Source of the DNA: Tanytarsus gracilentus
Lineage: Eukaryota > Arthropoda > Insecta > Diptera > Chironomidae
Direction: 5' to 3'
Assembly (NCBI GenBank): GCA_038502055.1
Contig: JAXRKN010000023.1
Location: 248,001-312,000 of the forward strand
Length of the DNA stretch: 64,000 bases
Shown here: positions 12,201-24,500 of the stretch, in pieces
Layout: each line of letters begins with the position of its first letter
Position numbering within the stretch: position 1 is the first letter of the stretch
Notes under the pieces: model-generated
The model's database searches: none
Seen by the model: only the letters and a program-made list of their open reading frames with translations
What the model was told of the DNA's origin: nothing
Position numbers and translations under genes: made by a program

Positions 12201-15024
12201 TTCTTGTCCATCTCTGTTCTTGTCTTTCCCTCTTGAACACACATATGATTTCATCTTCTCCGGTTTAGCGTAATAATGCTAATTTTATGCCATAATATAA
12301 GGCGAGTCAGGCAGGAAAGAGCAGAAAAAGCTCATTTCTCGTTCACATTTTTTTCGTTTCGCCTTCCCCGAAGCACCATCGGTACCATGGTGTTCTATTC
12401 CGAGCAAATATTCCTCCCTTGTCACAGCCGATGTATGCTCACGCCAACCCAATACAGTATTTATTTAAGACATACAGCATGAGGTGTTTTGGGGTGGTGT
12501 AAATAGTGCTATTGAGCGCAATAATATATGGTGAAAAAAGGCAAAATTGAGAACATAAAAAACTATGCGCATTGCAAAAGTGGAGTCGAGTGAAAGAGAG
12601 TAAAAGTGATAATCATAAAAAAAGGAAAATTGAGGCAATTGTGTCAGTGAGAAATATGCGCGCGAATTTTTTAATCAAGACAATTCTATGAGAAAGTGAG
12701 AATCGCTCGATTGTATACAAATCACGTGAAAAAACTGGAAGGTTGAAGAAAATGAAAGAGAATTGAATAATTCAATGTGACAAGAGGCGGCAAAGAATAA
12801 AAGTGAAGGGAAATGGAGCACAAGGAATTTCTTTCATGGTTACATTTTAATATCAACAAATTCGCCTTCTTAATAATTCTCGGGAGGGGAAAGAAAATTT
12901 TCATAATAAGCATGCCAGAAACTGCATTACTTATTATTAATATGGATTAGGGTTGTTTAGGTATTTTGTGTGTCGCAAAAAAACATTTCACGGCTCCATA
13001 AATATTTGAGATTGTAAATCATGCTTTTCGTTTACTCAAATGGGGATTTCGAGTTTGTTAGCTTTGGATGTAATGAATCCTTCGAGCACCTTCTTGTATA
13101 TTTCTCCAATATTTCTCATGACAACTCGAGTATGTCTTTCTTATGATTTCTTGTTCTAAATGGACGAACATAATTTCACATTCTCAAAATTTTCAATCAA
13201 ATATTTCTAACTAGCTATCAATCGAGCTTCAATACGTCCTTTACCCATAGCAAAATTCTAATTTCTTAATTACCCATTCAACAACAGGACCACCAGCTCT
13301 TTTGATATTCCCTTTAATCTTTAATTAGTCTAAAATATACCTTCTTATCCTAAAACATCTACTAAGAAGCCTTTGTTGCTAAGCATTGAGCGTATCTTCA
13401 AGCTTATTACATTCGCTCATTACGTTTTGAGCTTAAACAACACAAAATTTCTCTCTTAAACATTGAAGTTGAGCGAACAGAACAAAACGAAGGATGAAGT
13501 GTGAAAAGAACTCGAGTAACAATTCTCTTGCTCGTATTGTATGGAGCTTGCAAATTATTTACATTTGATGACTTTGAAAAGAGCACGTTTTTCTTACATA
13601 TGAGATTTAACTTAATACGGCGGAATGAATGTGGAAGCTGTAGAAAAGAAGTACTTAATTGCTTGTAGCTCTGTGAAATAGACGTTTAATTAGTAAAAAT
13701 GCAAAAAGTCGTTTATTATTAGATGTTTCCCGTTTCCGTTCTCCAAATTATTTAAGTATAATTGTAAGTACAGCATGCTTACGACAAGCATTTAATTGAG
13801 GTTGTTTATTTTTCATGAGCATGTGATATAAAGATTGTTTTTGTATGGATCAATTAGCTTGATGAATTCCATAAATCAATAAATCGTATATGTTAATTGG
13901 TTTGCTGAGGAAATCCATTGAATAGATTCTTAATCGTGGTTACTATAGGTGCTAAAATCATTTAATTGTGTAATTAAAAAAAATTTTAAATACTTTGTAT
14001 TTCTTGAAATTGTAAAATAAAGGTTAAAGGAGTGAGTAAAAAGTTAAATTAACATTTCAACAACTTAAAAATTCAAAGTTCTAAAAACCGTTTAATTCAA
14101 ACTCACTCACCTCAATACTTCGCGTGTAGGAAAACAATTAAAGCGAAAAATGATACATATTGAAGTTACTTTGATAAGCAACGATACAATAAACATTGAC
14201 ATTCGTGTTATTCTTCTATCGTGTGTATGTCAACAACTTGTGTTTTCTTCTTTCTCTCCTTTGACAAAAATAAAAAGTTTTTTTTACACAATCACTTCGA
14301 CAAAATAACCACTTAAAGACATCTCAATTTGTGATAGCGAGAAGTACATAAAAAGCGTTTTTCGGCCGATTGCACAAATTGCTTTTCACTTAACTACTGT
14401 CCTAATTGTCTCTGGCTGTGATAGCCGAGGAAAAAAAGAAGCTGAACTTAATTTCGTGTGTGCATTTACAATCAATTTTTCATGCTATTCGCAATTAAGG
14501 ATTTAAAAGTGTTAAAAAAAATCTTTTCGAGCGTAATCTAAGATGCTGACATAAGATTGTAGAAGCATCTCCTCGGTAGCACTTGGCATTAAGTGGCTCG
14601 AGGAAGAAAGAAAATATGTATAACGTGCAGGAGTCTCGAGGAGGAGAAAAAGAAAGCCATAGAGAGATAAATTAAATTATCTCTTTTTTTTCTTGCTTGC
14701 TGCTGACTCTCGTTTGCTTCTTGTTGCCGTCGTATCGCAAGTGCAAGAGGAAAACATAAAAAAGTTTCTTTCCTCTCTCTCTCCCATAGAATAATTCATC
14801 AGAGAAGTTTTCTGAATGGTGGTTTAAGTGTGAGGGAGTGGAATGTATAGATGAAAAAATAAAAAGGCATAAAGTAAAGAGATAATAAGTTTTAATAGCA
14901 AAAAAACAAAGAGATAAAGTGGTGAAATATAAAAATTGCTTTATTGCCGGCAACTCTTATATAATCTGTGGGAAAAAGAAATCAAACAATTAGTGCTTAA
15001 TTTCTCGATAAAAGGAAGTGCATC
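12201..15024. other. Upstream region of the RPUSD2-like gene, including presumed promoter and 5' UTR
   Basis: No exon was recognised. A stretch at about 12300-12480 is richer in G and C than its surroundings and contains the near-palindrome CACCATCGGTACCATGGTG. The transcription start cannot be placed: no convincing TATA box plus initiator pair was found near 14.6-15.0 kb. In-frame stops at 14962 and 14998 close the frame ahead of the ATG at 15025. Confidence 0.4.
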
Positions 15025-15516
15025 ATGCAACATCATCCAGGCTCATGGTATCTCGGCCCGTGGGGTATGCCCCTCCAGAAAATGCTTGCTGTGCCATTCA
15101 ATCCGGCCGGCTTTCAACCTCAAATAGCAGCCGCCGCTGTACAACAAGCTCAAGCGCCACCACCCACGCAACAGCAACAGAATCCGTACTCGCATCATCA
15201 GCTTCACAATCCCGGTATGCACCATAATCATCATCATGCAGCTGCCGCCATTCATCAGCAATTAAATCAACAGTTACATCCGGCAGCGGCGGCTGCCATG
15301 TTCACACCATTGACATTGAGGAGCTTCGTGGCACATCCACACTTGAATTTAAGTCAGCAGCAAATTCCGACTGCAGCACAAACCCAACAGCAACCCATAT
15401 CGAGTCAAACGCAATCACAATTAACAGCATTAAATCTAAATAATGTTGGCTGCGTGCCTGTTCTACAATCGACGACACCAACAAATACAACCGGACTCAT
15501 TTTGCCTAAGCGAAAG
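15025..15516 (+). CDS. RPUSD2: RPUSD2-like exon 1a: long first coding exon, His/Gln/Ala-rich
   Basis: This exon encodes residues 1-164 and is rich in Gln, His, Ala and Pro, including Gln, His and Ala runs. It shows no domain and is probably disordered. The start ATG is the first in frame after a stop (TAA, 14998-15000). The exon ends after the codons for LPKRK at a GTAGAT donor, in phase 0, and exon 2 begins in phase 0, so the two join cleanly. The next exon is 18.8 kb away, so linkage rests on phase, strand and the absence of any other gene between them. It could instead be an exon of an unrecognised gene, although no partner exons were found. The coding bias (CAG/CAA, GCC, CAT) is clearly unlike the surrounding AT-rich DNA. 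Confidence 0.75.
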
Positions 15517-18500
15517 GTAGATAAATTTTTTAAATTTTTTATTTTAACTCTGACAATGTTTCGTGCGATCTTTTGAATCCGTTTAATGTTTCGACAGATG
15601 ATGCCACTGTCTTCCTGTTATGTCTCTCTGACTCTTTTTCATATTCTTCTCTATTTGAATTTCAATTAATATTTATTTTTTTTCTATTATTAAATATCCT
15701 CATCGCATAACATGCAAGACTCGAAATAGTTTTGCCATCGATTTGTGGAGTGTGTGAACAGTAATTAAGGAGGAAAGTGGAATTAAAGTTGAAATTGATA
15801 CTGAAGCGACTCTCTCTCTCTCACACTCTTGTGTGAATGTTCAGTACACACATTTTCCAATTAAATTTCAATGCAGAATGAGATGAACAGGATGAAAAAG
15901 TTTCTATAACATTTGTATGTTGCGGGATGAAAAAGAGGCAGGAAATGTATTCTGTTGGTTTGAGGAGAGATTGAGCATTGCTTTTGGTTTCCATGTTATC
16001 GTTTTGTATTTAGAGAATTTTTCACATATTGACTTTTATATTGATTAAAATTGGAACTGCAATTGGAAATGAGCAAAAGGATTGCAAAAGAAGAGACTTA
16101 TGAAAAAGGAATTATGAGGTTGTTTGTGAAATAAGAAGAGCTTTGTAGGTTATTTAAAATTCTTTAGACATGTCCTATAAAACCTCTTTAATTCTTGAAT
16201 ATTTAATTAAATTTTCCTCAATCTATTTTTGGTTTTTTTGTTAACTACGTGATGCTTTCCCTTGGTAGCACATTTTCTTAAAATTTGTCTGCTACAAGGG
16301 ATATGAAAAAACGTTTGAACAAACTTAAAAAGTTTTTTGTGTGCATTTAACTTTTCAATCACATCACAGACCAATAATTTGAGTAACAAAAGAGAGACGA
16401 AAACCCTGCGGAGAAGTCATTAAGTTAATTAATTTATTTTGAAGTTTTGTTTAAATACTGTCAGCAAAAAAAGAAGAGATTTAAATTGACGTCAGCACGT
16501 TGAAATTCTCCATGAAAATTGATTAGTGCTCGCAACATTACACACTTTCGGTGCAAAAGAGGATTTTCAATCACCTCTGACATCGCAGCCGACAATATGT
16601 CTCATCTAACCGCACATGATGGAAAATGTCGCAGAACCACGCGTGTCTATGTGTTTGTGATGGAATTTCCATATTTTCATGATTTCGAGAGTAGCATGAC
16701 TATGTGTTTTAGATATATTCTCCATTTTAGTGTCTGAAATGGTCTTTGAATACATGATGCTCATGTTACATGGATCACAGACTACATTGCTCTATCTACA
16801 TCAAGATTCTTTTTTATATTTTCCTTAAATATATTCAAATTTGGCTTTTACAAATTTGCAGTCGTTTTTCGAAATTGAATTCCACTAAAAATCGATTTTT
16901 TTCCTCCTCTACCGCACCATTTTACTTTCACTTTTTCCACTCTCTCTCTTTCTCGCTCTTTACCCGAGATATATCAATACGCTTTTCAAAATAAGATGAA
17001 ACGATAACTGAACAGAAAAGACCTTAAGGGATTCTCTTCTTCGTTTTCTGCGCTCCTCTTTTGGGTTGCTTTTTTTAGAAATTAATGAACCGCTCTTAAG
17101 TTACGACATAAATAAAATAGGTAAAAAAAATTTAACAACACTCCCTTCTCGTTGTACTACTTGGTATTTCGCACGGAAAAGTATTAAATAAAATAAAATC
17201 AGTAAACATTTTGACATTTTTATACATTTTGTGTTAGTGTCTTGTAAACTTAAAACTAAATTTTGGTATTTGCTTTATCGCAACATATTAAACATATGTA
17301 TGCAATACTTGAATGAATTTAATATTGGAATTTAAGATCCAAAAATTAGAGAAGTGGAGCGGTAATTTTTGTCTGTTTGATGTTTTTTAAAACCGCTCCA
17401 CTTCTCTAATTTTTGGATCTTAAATTCCAATATTAAATTCATTCAAGTATTGCATACATATGTTTAATATGTTGCGATAAAGCAAATACCAAAATTTAGT
17501 TTTAAGTTTACAAGAGAGCTATAACAAAATGTATAAAAATGTCAAAATGTTTACTGATTTTATTTTATTTAATACTTTTCCGTGCGAAATACCAAGTAGT
17601 ACAACGAGAAGGGAGTGTTGTTAAATTTTTTTTACCTATTTTATTTAGTCCTTTTTCCTGATCAAATTTATTGTACTTAATTTGGTAACAAAAATTACTT
17701 TTTGAAAATTAAGCATGTGAATGTTTGAATTGATCGCGAGCAAGATTTTAATTTCACCGTTATGATTGACTGTTTTATTGGTTCCAACAAGAATTAACTC
17801 TTTCTAAAATTATTATTTATTTCATCTTTGGTAACATGAATGATTTTGCACTTCTTCTCTCGTTGTCTTTAATCTTGTCACTGTATGAAAATGAATTGGG
17901 GGTACGACAGTGAGAGCGCATGATTATCGAGGGAAGAGGGTGAGTGGTGAAGTTGATGGTGTTGAAGTATTGGAGCGCATGTAAGAATTTTTTTTTAAAT
18001 ATTTTTTGACCGTTATTTTTACACAACATCTGTTGCTTCGCAACAGCTGTTGAGCAAGATCGTCACATAGAGAAGAGTTGAGACGATTGTGTGGAAATAA
18101 GAGAGAAGGGAGAAAAAGCATTCGTTAAGCACACAATTGTTTCGTTCGTTCTCCACTTCCCTCACCATCTCATCTTGCTTTTATATACGGAGCAATTGTT
18201 GAGCTTTAAAGAGATCCAAGATTAAAATGCAAATGTTTAATGATTTGTACGGAAAATTTTGTGATTTATTTGCTTGGTGGGGTCTTGCAGAGGAGATAAA
18301 AAGGTAGAATTTTGAGTTTGTAAAGTTAATTTGGGTGTGTTTAATTAATGAAGCTCAACCCTAGAAGCACAAATATTAATTCTAGACAAATTTCCTAACA
18401 AATTTTACCTCTAATTGCCATGAAAAGCCATCATAACTTTCTCATGCATTAAATCGTTTATCATTTTTTTAAGGTTTTTTCACAGTAGCATGTACTAAAA

Positions 18501-21500
18501 TCGCCGATCAATAAGAGATTTAATCACATCATAAGACTTAAAACTCTGCACTTTGTCGGTTGTGCAATTCTTAAGTAGACATGTCTTTAATAACACACCA
18601 ACGAGGATATTAAGAAGTGGCAATCGTAAACAATTTTTTCCCAGACGAAGCAAATTTATTCGCTATTGCTCACCGAGCCACAACCAAGTATCAAGTTGTG
18701 TCATTAATTTGAAAATTATATATGACCTAAGCTTCGCGAAAAAAAACAGAATTTACTTTTTTTTGGCAGAGAATGAAAAATTTCATCGATTCGTTTTCAA
18801 CGTCGTCTTTACGCGTTTCTCACATGAGAGTATATTTTTTTTGAGGATATAACATGGTCGCAATAAACATACAAAGACAAAATACGAAGAGTTAAATGAG
18901 CAGAAAATGATAGGCATTATAGTAGCAAAAAATGCGGGCTACTCGTTGCCGATTGCCGACAGTTGAATCATGATTATGTTCTTTGTTTTCTATTCTAAAA
19001 AAAACTGCTGCTATAAAAGATTTATAGAGATAGCGTCCGCATACCGCACTTTGCGAGAGGTTAATTTTTTTATCTCGCTTCTCGCAAAACTTGAAATTCC
19101 ATTTTTACATTGCGAATTGTCTCGTGCGGCAAATCGGCGTGGTTCAAAGAGAGAAAAGAAAATGTAATGAGAGATTAGTCCATCGCTAATGTCTGACCTT
19201 CGCATTTGTTATTTTATCAAATGGCAAATTTTAGCTTCTTTGAAATCGATCAAAAATTTTAATATAAAATTTAAGACACACATGTTGAATATAAAAAATT
19301 CACATGTACTTTTTAAATATTTTTAAACAAAAAGTTCTTTTAAGAAAGGGACAATACACTCAGCTTAAGATAAAAAATTTACTCTAATGCGTTTGTCAAG
19401 CACATATTAACAAAGTATATCACAAATTCAGCAATTTTCGTTTCAATAACCTCACGTTCACAGCGTGAGCTCTTCAATCTCCATTAAAATATCTAACCAG
19501 AAAATTTGTTCTATAAATTTCGATAAATTCCCCACCGGGCATGATGAAGATGTTTACAAAAGCTATTAAATAAAAAAAATTTAAGCCTCATCTTTACTTT
19601 TTAATCATCTGAAATTGTATGCTTGTGGAATTTTTTGCTAAAGTTAATTTCTCCAGTTTACTTTTTAGCAAAAAAAGCGAGGCTTCTTTAATAAATGTCC
19701 AAGAATAACCAAAAATATTTATGTTGAAATTCCACAAAATTTAATTTTCAGTTCTCGATCACCAAAAGCAATTTTTGATATTGTAGATAGGCAGAACAAA
19801 CAATGTCGAAACATCTTCGAGAATTTGTTTTTATAATGAACTTGTGTGCTTGAACAATAAATGACCAAAATTTCTCTCTGTGTGCGAGCTATAAATAAAT
19901 TATTAAAATGCCTCTCGGATACTGTTGCATGCTGCTCTATCGATGATCGAAACCCCATAAAATCAATTCGAACATTGAAATTTTTCCTTGGCTTCCGAAG
20001 CAGATTTTGTGCTAAGAGGCATATTATGGTGAAATTAAAAAAGTTAAACAGTAAAGAATGGTAAAGGCTCTTCCGAGAGAGAATAATAAACTCGCGTTGC
20101 TTACACACAAGCGAACACTCCATCTCACTTTTATGACTCGAGTCGCATTATGAAATTTTATTATTTCACAGCGAATGAAAAAAAATTTCAACTTGACCAA
20201 CAAAGTGACGCACTTTCATGATTGCCATGATGAGTATGTGAATGTATGAGAAGCGATAGCGAAATCTCCGTTGCGTAATTGTCTGTGACTGTTTTATGTG
20301 GAGCATTACAGTTATAAGTTAATATGCGCGCTACGAAGTGTTTAATGATGTCCAGTGAATTATTGTTAATTATTAAGTTTATTATGTTGGTTAAGTATTA
20401 TTATGTTGGTAATTTTTAAATGACTCCAAATTTCTGTTAACTACAGTTATAAGCGACCAAAAAATCAAATTTTATATATATTCAATTTACCTTAAGAAAA
20501 TTCATTTTAAAGCTTTTTGGTCTTAAAAAACACTAACTCATTTATCGTGTTTTACTTTTCCGATAACTTCAAGCCTCTTCCTTAATCAAACCCTATCACA
20601 TTTTCTCTAAGAATTTTAAAGCAATTTCTCATTATTTTCGACACTCTCATGTGAAGAAATCAGCAACTTTCTCTGGATGAAATATGATCCAGCATGATAT
20701 TTGAACTAATTTAATTTTCTGCAAAATCTCACATCATTGTGACCCTCATTTTATGGCGTTCAACAACAATTATGAGCTAAAATTGAACAAATTTCCTCTC
20801 TGTAAACAGTCCTCTAGTGTTTTTAGCATGCGTGTCGTTATCTTTTTCCTCCCCTTTCACTGCTCTTTTAAAGAGAAAAACAAGTCTGTTATTTATTGAC
20901 TACATAAAGCTCCCTGAACGCTTATAGATTTTCTTCCTCCCTCCATCTCTCCTTTTTATGTGCTCCTCTTCGACTCATTTAAGCAATGAACATCTCTTTA
21001 TGTGTGTACAATGTTGAGTAAAATTCATGGACCTTTGCCCTTCAAGCACACCCTCCTTACATATACACCAACTTCTGCATTATTAAATAGAATTTCGGTT
21101 TGAGGAGGAAAATCGACCAACATAAATTAATGATTTATTTGGCTAAATTAGCTCGAACTTACACAGTGAGTTAAACGATTCTTCTGGGAGACTTTTGTTA
21201 AACTTTTTCTTTTCTCCTTCGCCAAAAAATATCGAGAACTTCCCAAGTATAAGAATATATGTGAAAAAGAAAGCAATATCGAATGAATGAACCTTAACAA
21301 ACATAAAATATGAATGAATGGATAAAAGAGAATTTTTTTGCTATAAGCGTAATCAAAACATGAAATGGTTTACATCTTGAAAATTTAAAAAAGCATCTGA
21401 ATTTAAATTTTTAATGGAATTATTGTAGAAATTTATTGAGAATCTTGTTTGAATATCTGGAAAATAAAAACTGATGGCGATATTAAATTTTTGACCTTAA

Positions 21501-24500
21501 AATTTATTTTTTCATCCCATTTTATCACTATAATCAAAAGTGTCATGAAATAAAGAAATTACTCACAAAAACCTTTTTAAAATTTCCCTCGACACAAAGA
21601 GAGATAAAATTTAGTATTTTCAAAGCAAAAATTATCGTCCAGTTGAGCACATGATGAAATGCGGTACTCTCTCATTATGCTTGCGATGTAAAACTCAAAG
21701 TTACTTACCAACGATCGCAATGTTTCAGCAATGCAATTACATTTTAAATCGCCAATTAGCAGCTCTTCATGATGCAATTGATGACTACACTGAGAGATGC
21801 ATTTTAAAAATTTCATTCGACTGCTGAGCAAACAAAATTTCACTTTCAATTCCGCAACAAGTGCATCTCCACTCCGTTTGAGAACATTAAAAAAATGAGA
21901 AATTTCTCAACCAAAACTTCTTGCTGCTTGGAAATGATTTAATAATCATTGCTCTTCGCGTTCGAATGCATTTAATAATATTTATTAAGTCGAGAGACAT
22001 GGAGAAGATTTTTGGGCTAAGATTGATAATTCAATAAGGCAATTTAAAAAAATTAATCACACGTAAAATCCTCTTTTTGAGAGAACTTATAATCACTGCT
22101 AAGGAGGGACGTTGTGAGATGAGGAGTTAAAGCGCATTTTAAAAAATGCTTTGAAAGATTTGAATTTTTAATTTTTATAAATTGAAATTTTAAATTTAAA
22201 AATAAAGTCTGTTAAATTTTAAATGCTTTGCCCTTAAAGCACCCTTTAAAACATCTCATTTTAAGCTCTCGATCTCTTCCAAATATTCGAGAGATTTGCA
22301 ATCATATTCTGAGAACAATGCGGAGAAGGATAAAATGTGAATTTATGATTTGCCTTGAAGGCGATGAACCGCCAATTGATGCTGTTATGATTTTAGCGAA
22401 AAAATCTTTGCCTCTCTTTTTTTCGGTTGGTTTTTATGGCACAGCTCAAAATTAATGGCTCTCTCATGCAACAAAAAGTGAAAAACTTTAAAGATATATT
22501 TTTTCGACTGCGAACAGAGAAAAAAGAATCATAAAAAGACGATAATAAAGAGAATGCTGATGATCATCCGTGCTTTTCTTTCACAAAAAAAATTTTTTTA
22601 CTCGTTTTCGAAAAATTTGGTGTGTGTAAGATGACCTTAAGATGATCTTTTTCGACCATTGTGATTGTTTTCACACCTTTTAGCCGCTTGTGGTTTTTTC
22701 TTTCGCATATTGTGTGGCTTCTTCTCTCTCTCTCTCTTTCTCCCTCTCTCGATAATTTGAGCACTTTGAAACCTAATTGACAGCTAAAATTCACTTAATG
22801 ATTTTGCTTAGATTATTACATTATGATCGCTAAAAGCTCTCTGTGACAATTGATAATCATTTCCTTCTCATTAAAAATTTTCTTCCATTGCGTTTTAACC
22901 TTGAGTTCTGCCGTCTTCGTATTAATTTCATAAATTAAGAGGAGAGACTTTGAATAGGCTTTAAACAGTACAATTATTTCGCTTTTTCTCATCGCACGTT
23001 AGCGAGCAGCAAAAAAATATATTTTAGAGGTTTTTTTGCATGACAAGTCGGAGTAAAATCACTAGAATGGAACGTCTAAAAATGTATATACATGTGAAAT
23101 CATGTAATTGCTTTGCCCTATTACACTATTATTTTTTTTTGAGGGGACGATTTTCAAAACATTTCTGCATTCGAAGACTTTTCTTGATCCTCGGGCAACA
23201 CTTCAATAAAAATTATAGGTTAAAATTCGAACCTTTTATAAAAAAGGTACCAATAGCTCTCATAAAACTGCCCAACATGATATATTTAATATCGTGTCAA
23301 AAATCGTTTTTCCATTAAAAGTAATTTTAAAAATATTCATGAAGGATGCTGAAGTCATCAAAAGTTCATCCCAAAGCATTAACCTTAATAATTTTTGATG
23401 AAACGCACAAAAGTCCGTTTACATGATGTTTAATTCGAAAAGGAAGGTTATATTTAATTCGCCGCAATCAATAAATACATTAAATTCTTTTATTTGATTT
23501 TTCCACCCTGTTGACCATATGTTTTCTTAATGACCCACCCGTTGAATGCTAAACCTACCTAGAATTTGTAACTTCAATGACTTTATAACCACACTAAGTA
23601 ACACTATGAAAATTAACCAAGGAGTTTCAGACTTAATATGCAAAATCATTTGAAGCAATTTAAAACCAGAGTTAGAGTACCTTAACAACATTCCGAATAG
23701 ATAAGATTAAGAAATCATGTGAGAGAATATTAATTTCTTTTCAACCTCTAATTGCTTCAAATTACAGTCTTACCATCCTTTTGGCGAGTTATCCAAATAT
23801 AATAAAGCTCCACTTTTGTAAGAATATAGCAAAGTAATTTATAACGCTCTAACAAGAATCAAATGAGAATTTAGGGGAAATTTTAAGGAGAAAATAGAGT
23901 TTTGCGTGGCTATAAAATTTAATTGAAGATTATTCGAAAATAATTAGCAAAATAAAATCGACCTAAATCTTTAAATTTGAAACAAGAAAAATGAAATGAA
24001 ACTTATTAAAAGAAGGACAGAATTTTTTTTAAGAGGAACCGAAAATTTGGGTTTCTTTTATGAAATTTATTTAGAGCAGATAGGCTAGGACTATAATCGC
24101 AGTATACTCGAAACAGAGCTAACGACGGCTTGCCGCCTACAAACTTTCTAGTTATTAAGAGCTTAAAAGTTCTTTCCCATAAATGTGAATGATGAGTAGT
24201 TGAGAGCTCAATAGCATGGCTGATGTTTTAATTTTAATAGAAAATTTGCTCGCAACTCTTCGATTTGACTTTTTTCTTTTGTTGCTGAAAGAGAATTAAT
24301 GAGGAGCAGCAAAATGATTAATTAATTTGTGTTTTAAAAGATTTTCTTTATCATAATGAGGGGCGACGCTGACGGAGAATTGTATATATACACTATAGTA
24401 ATTAAAGAATTCAGAAATTAATCCTTTCATGAGCTGAGAAGAAGTCTCGTGTTGATTACTTCTAATTATTTTCTATATCCATTATCATAAAGCATATATC

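Noticed and set aside
15043..15261. Antisense and shifted frames overlapping exon 1a
   Set aside because: Shadows of the His/Gln-rich coding sequence; the plus-strand frame from 15025 has the coding bias and the proper donor.
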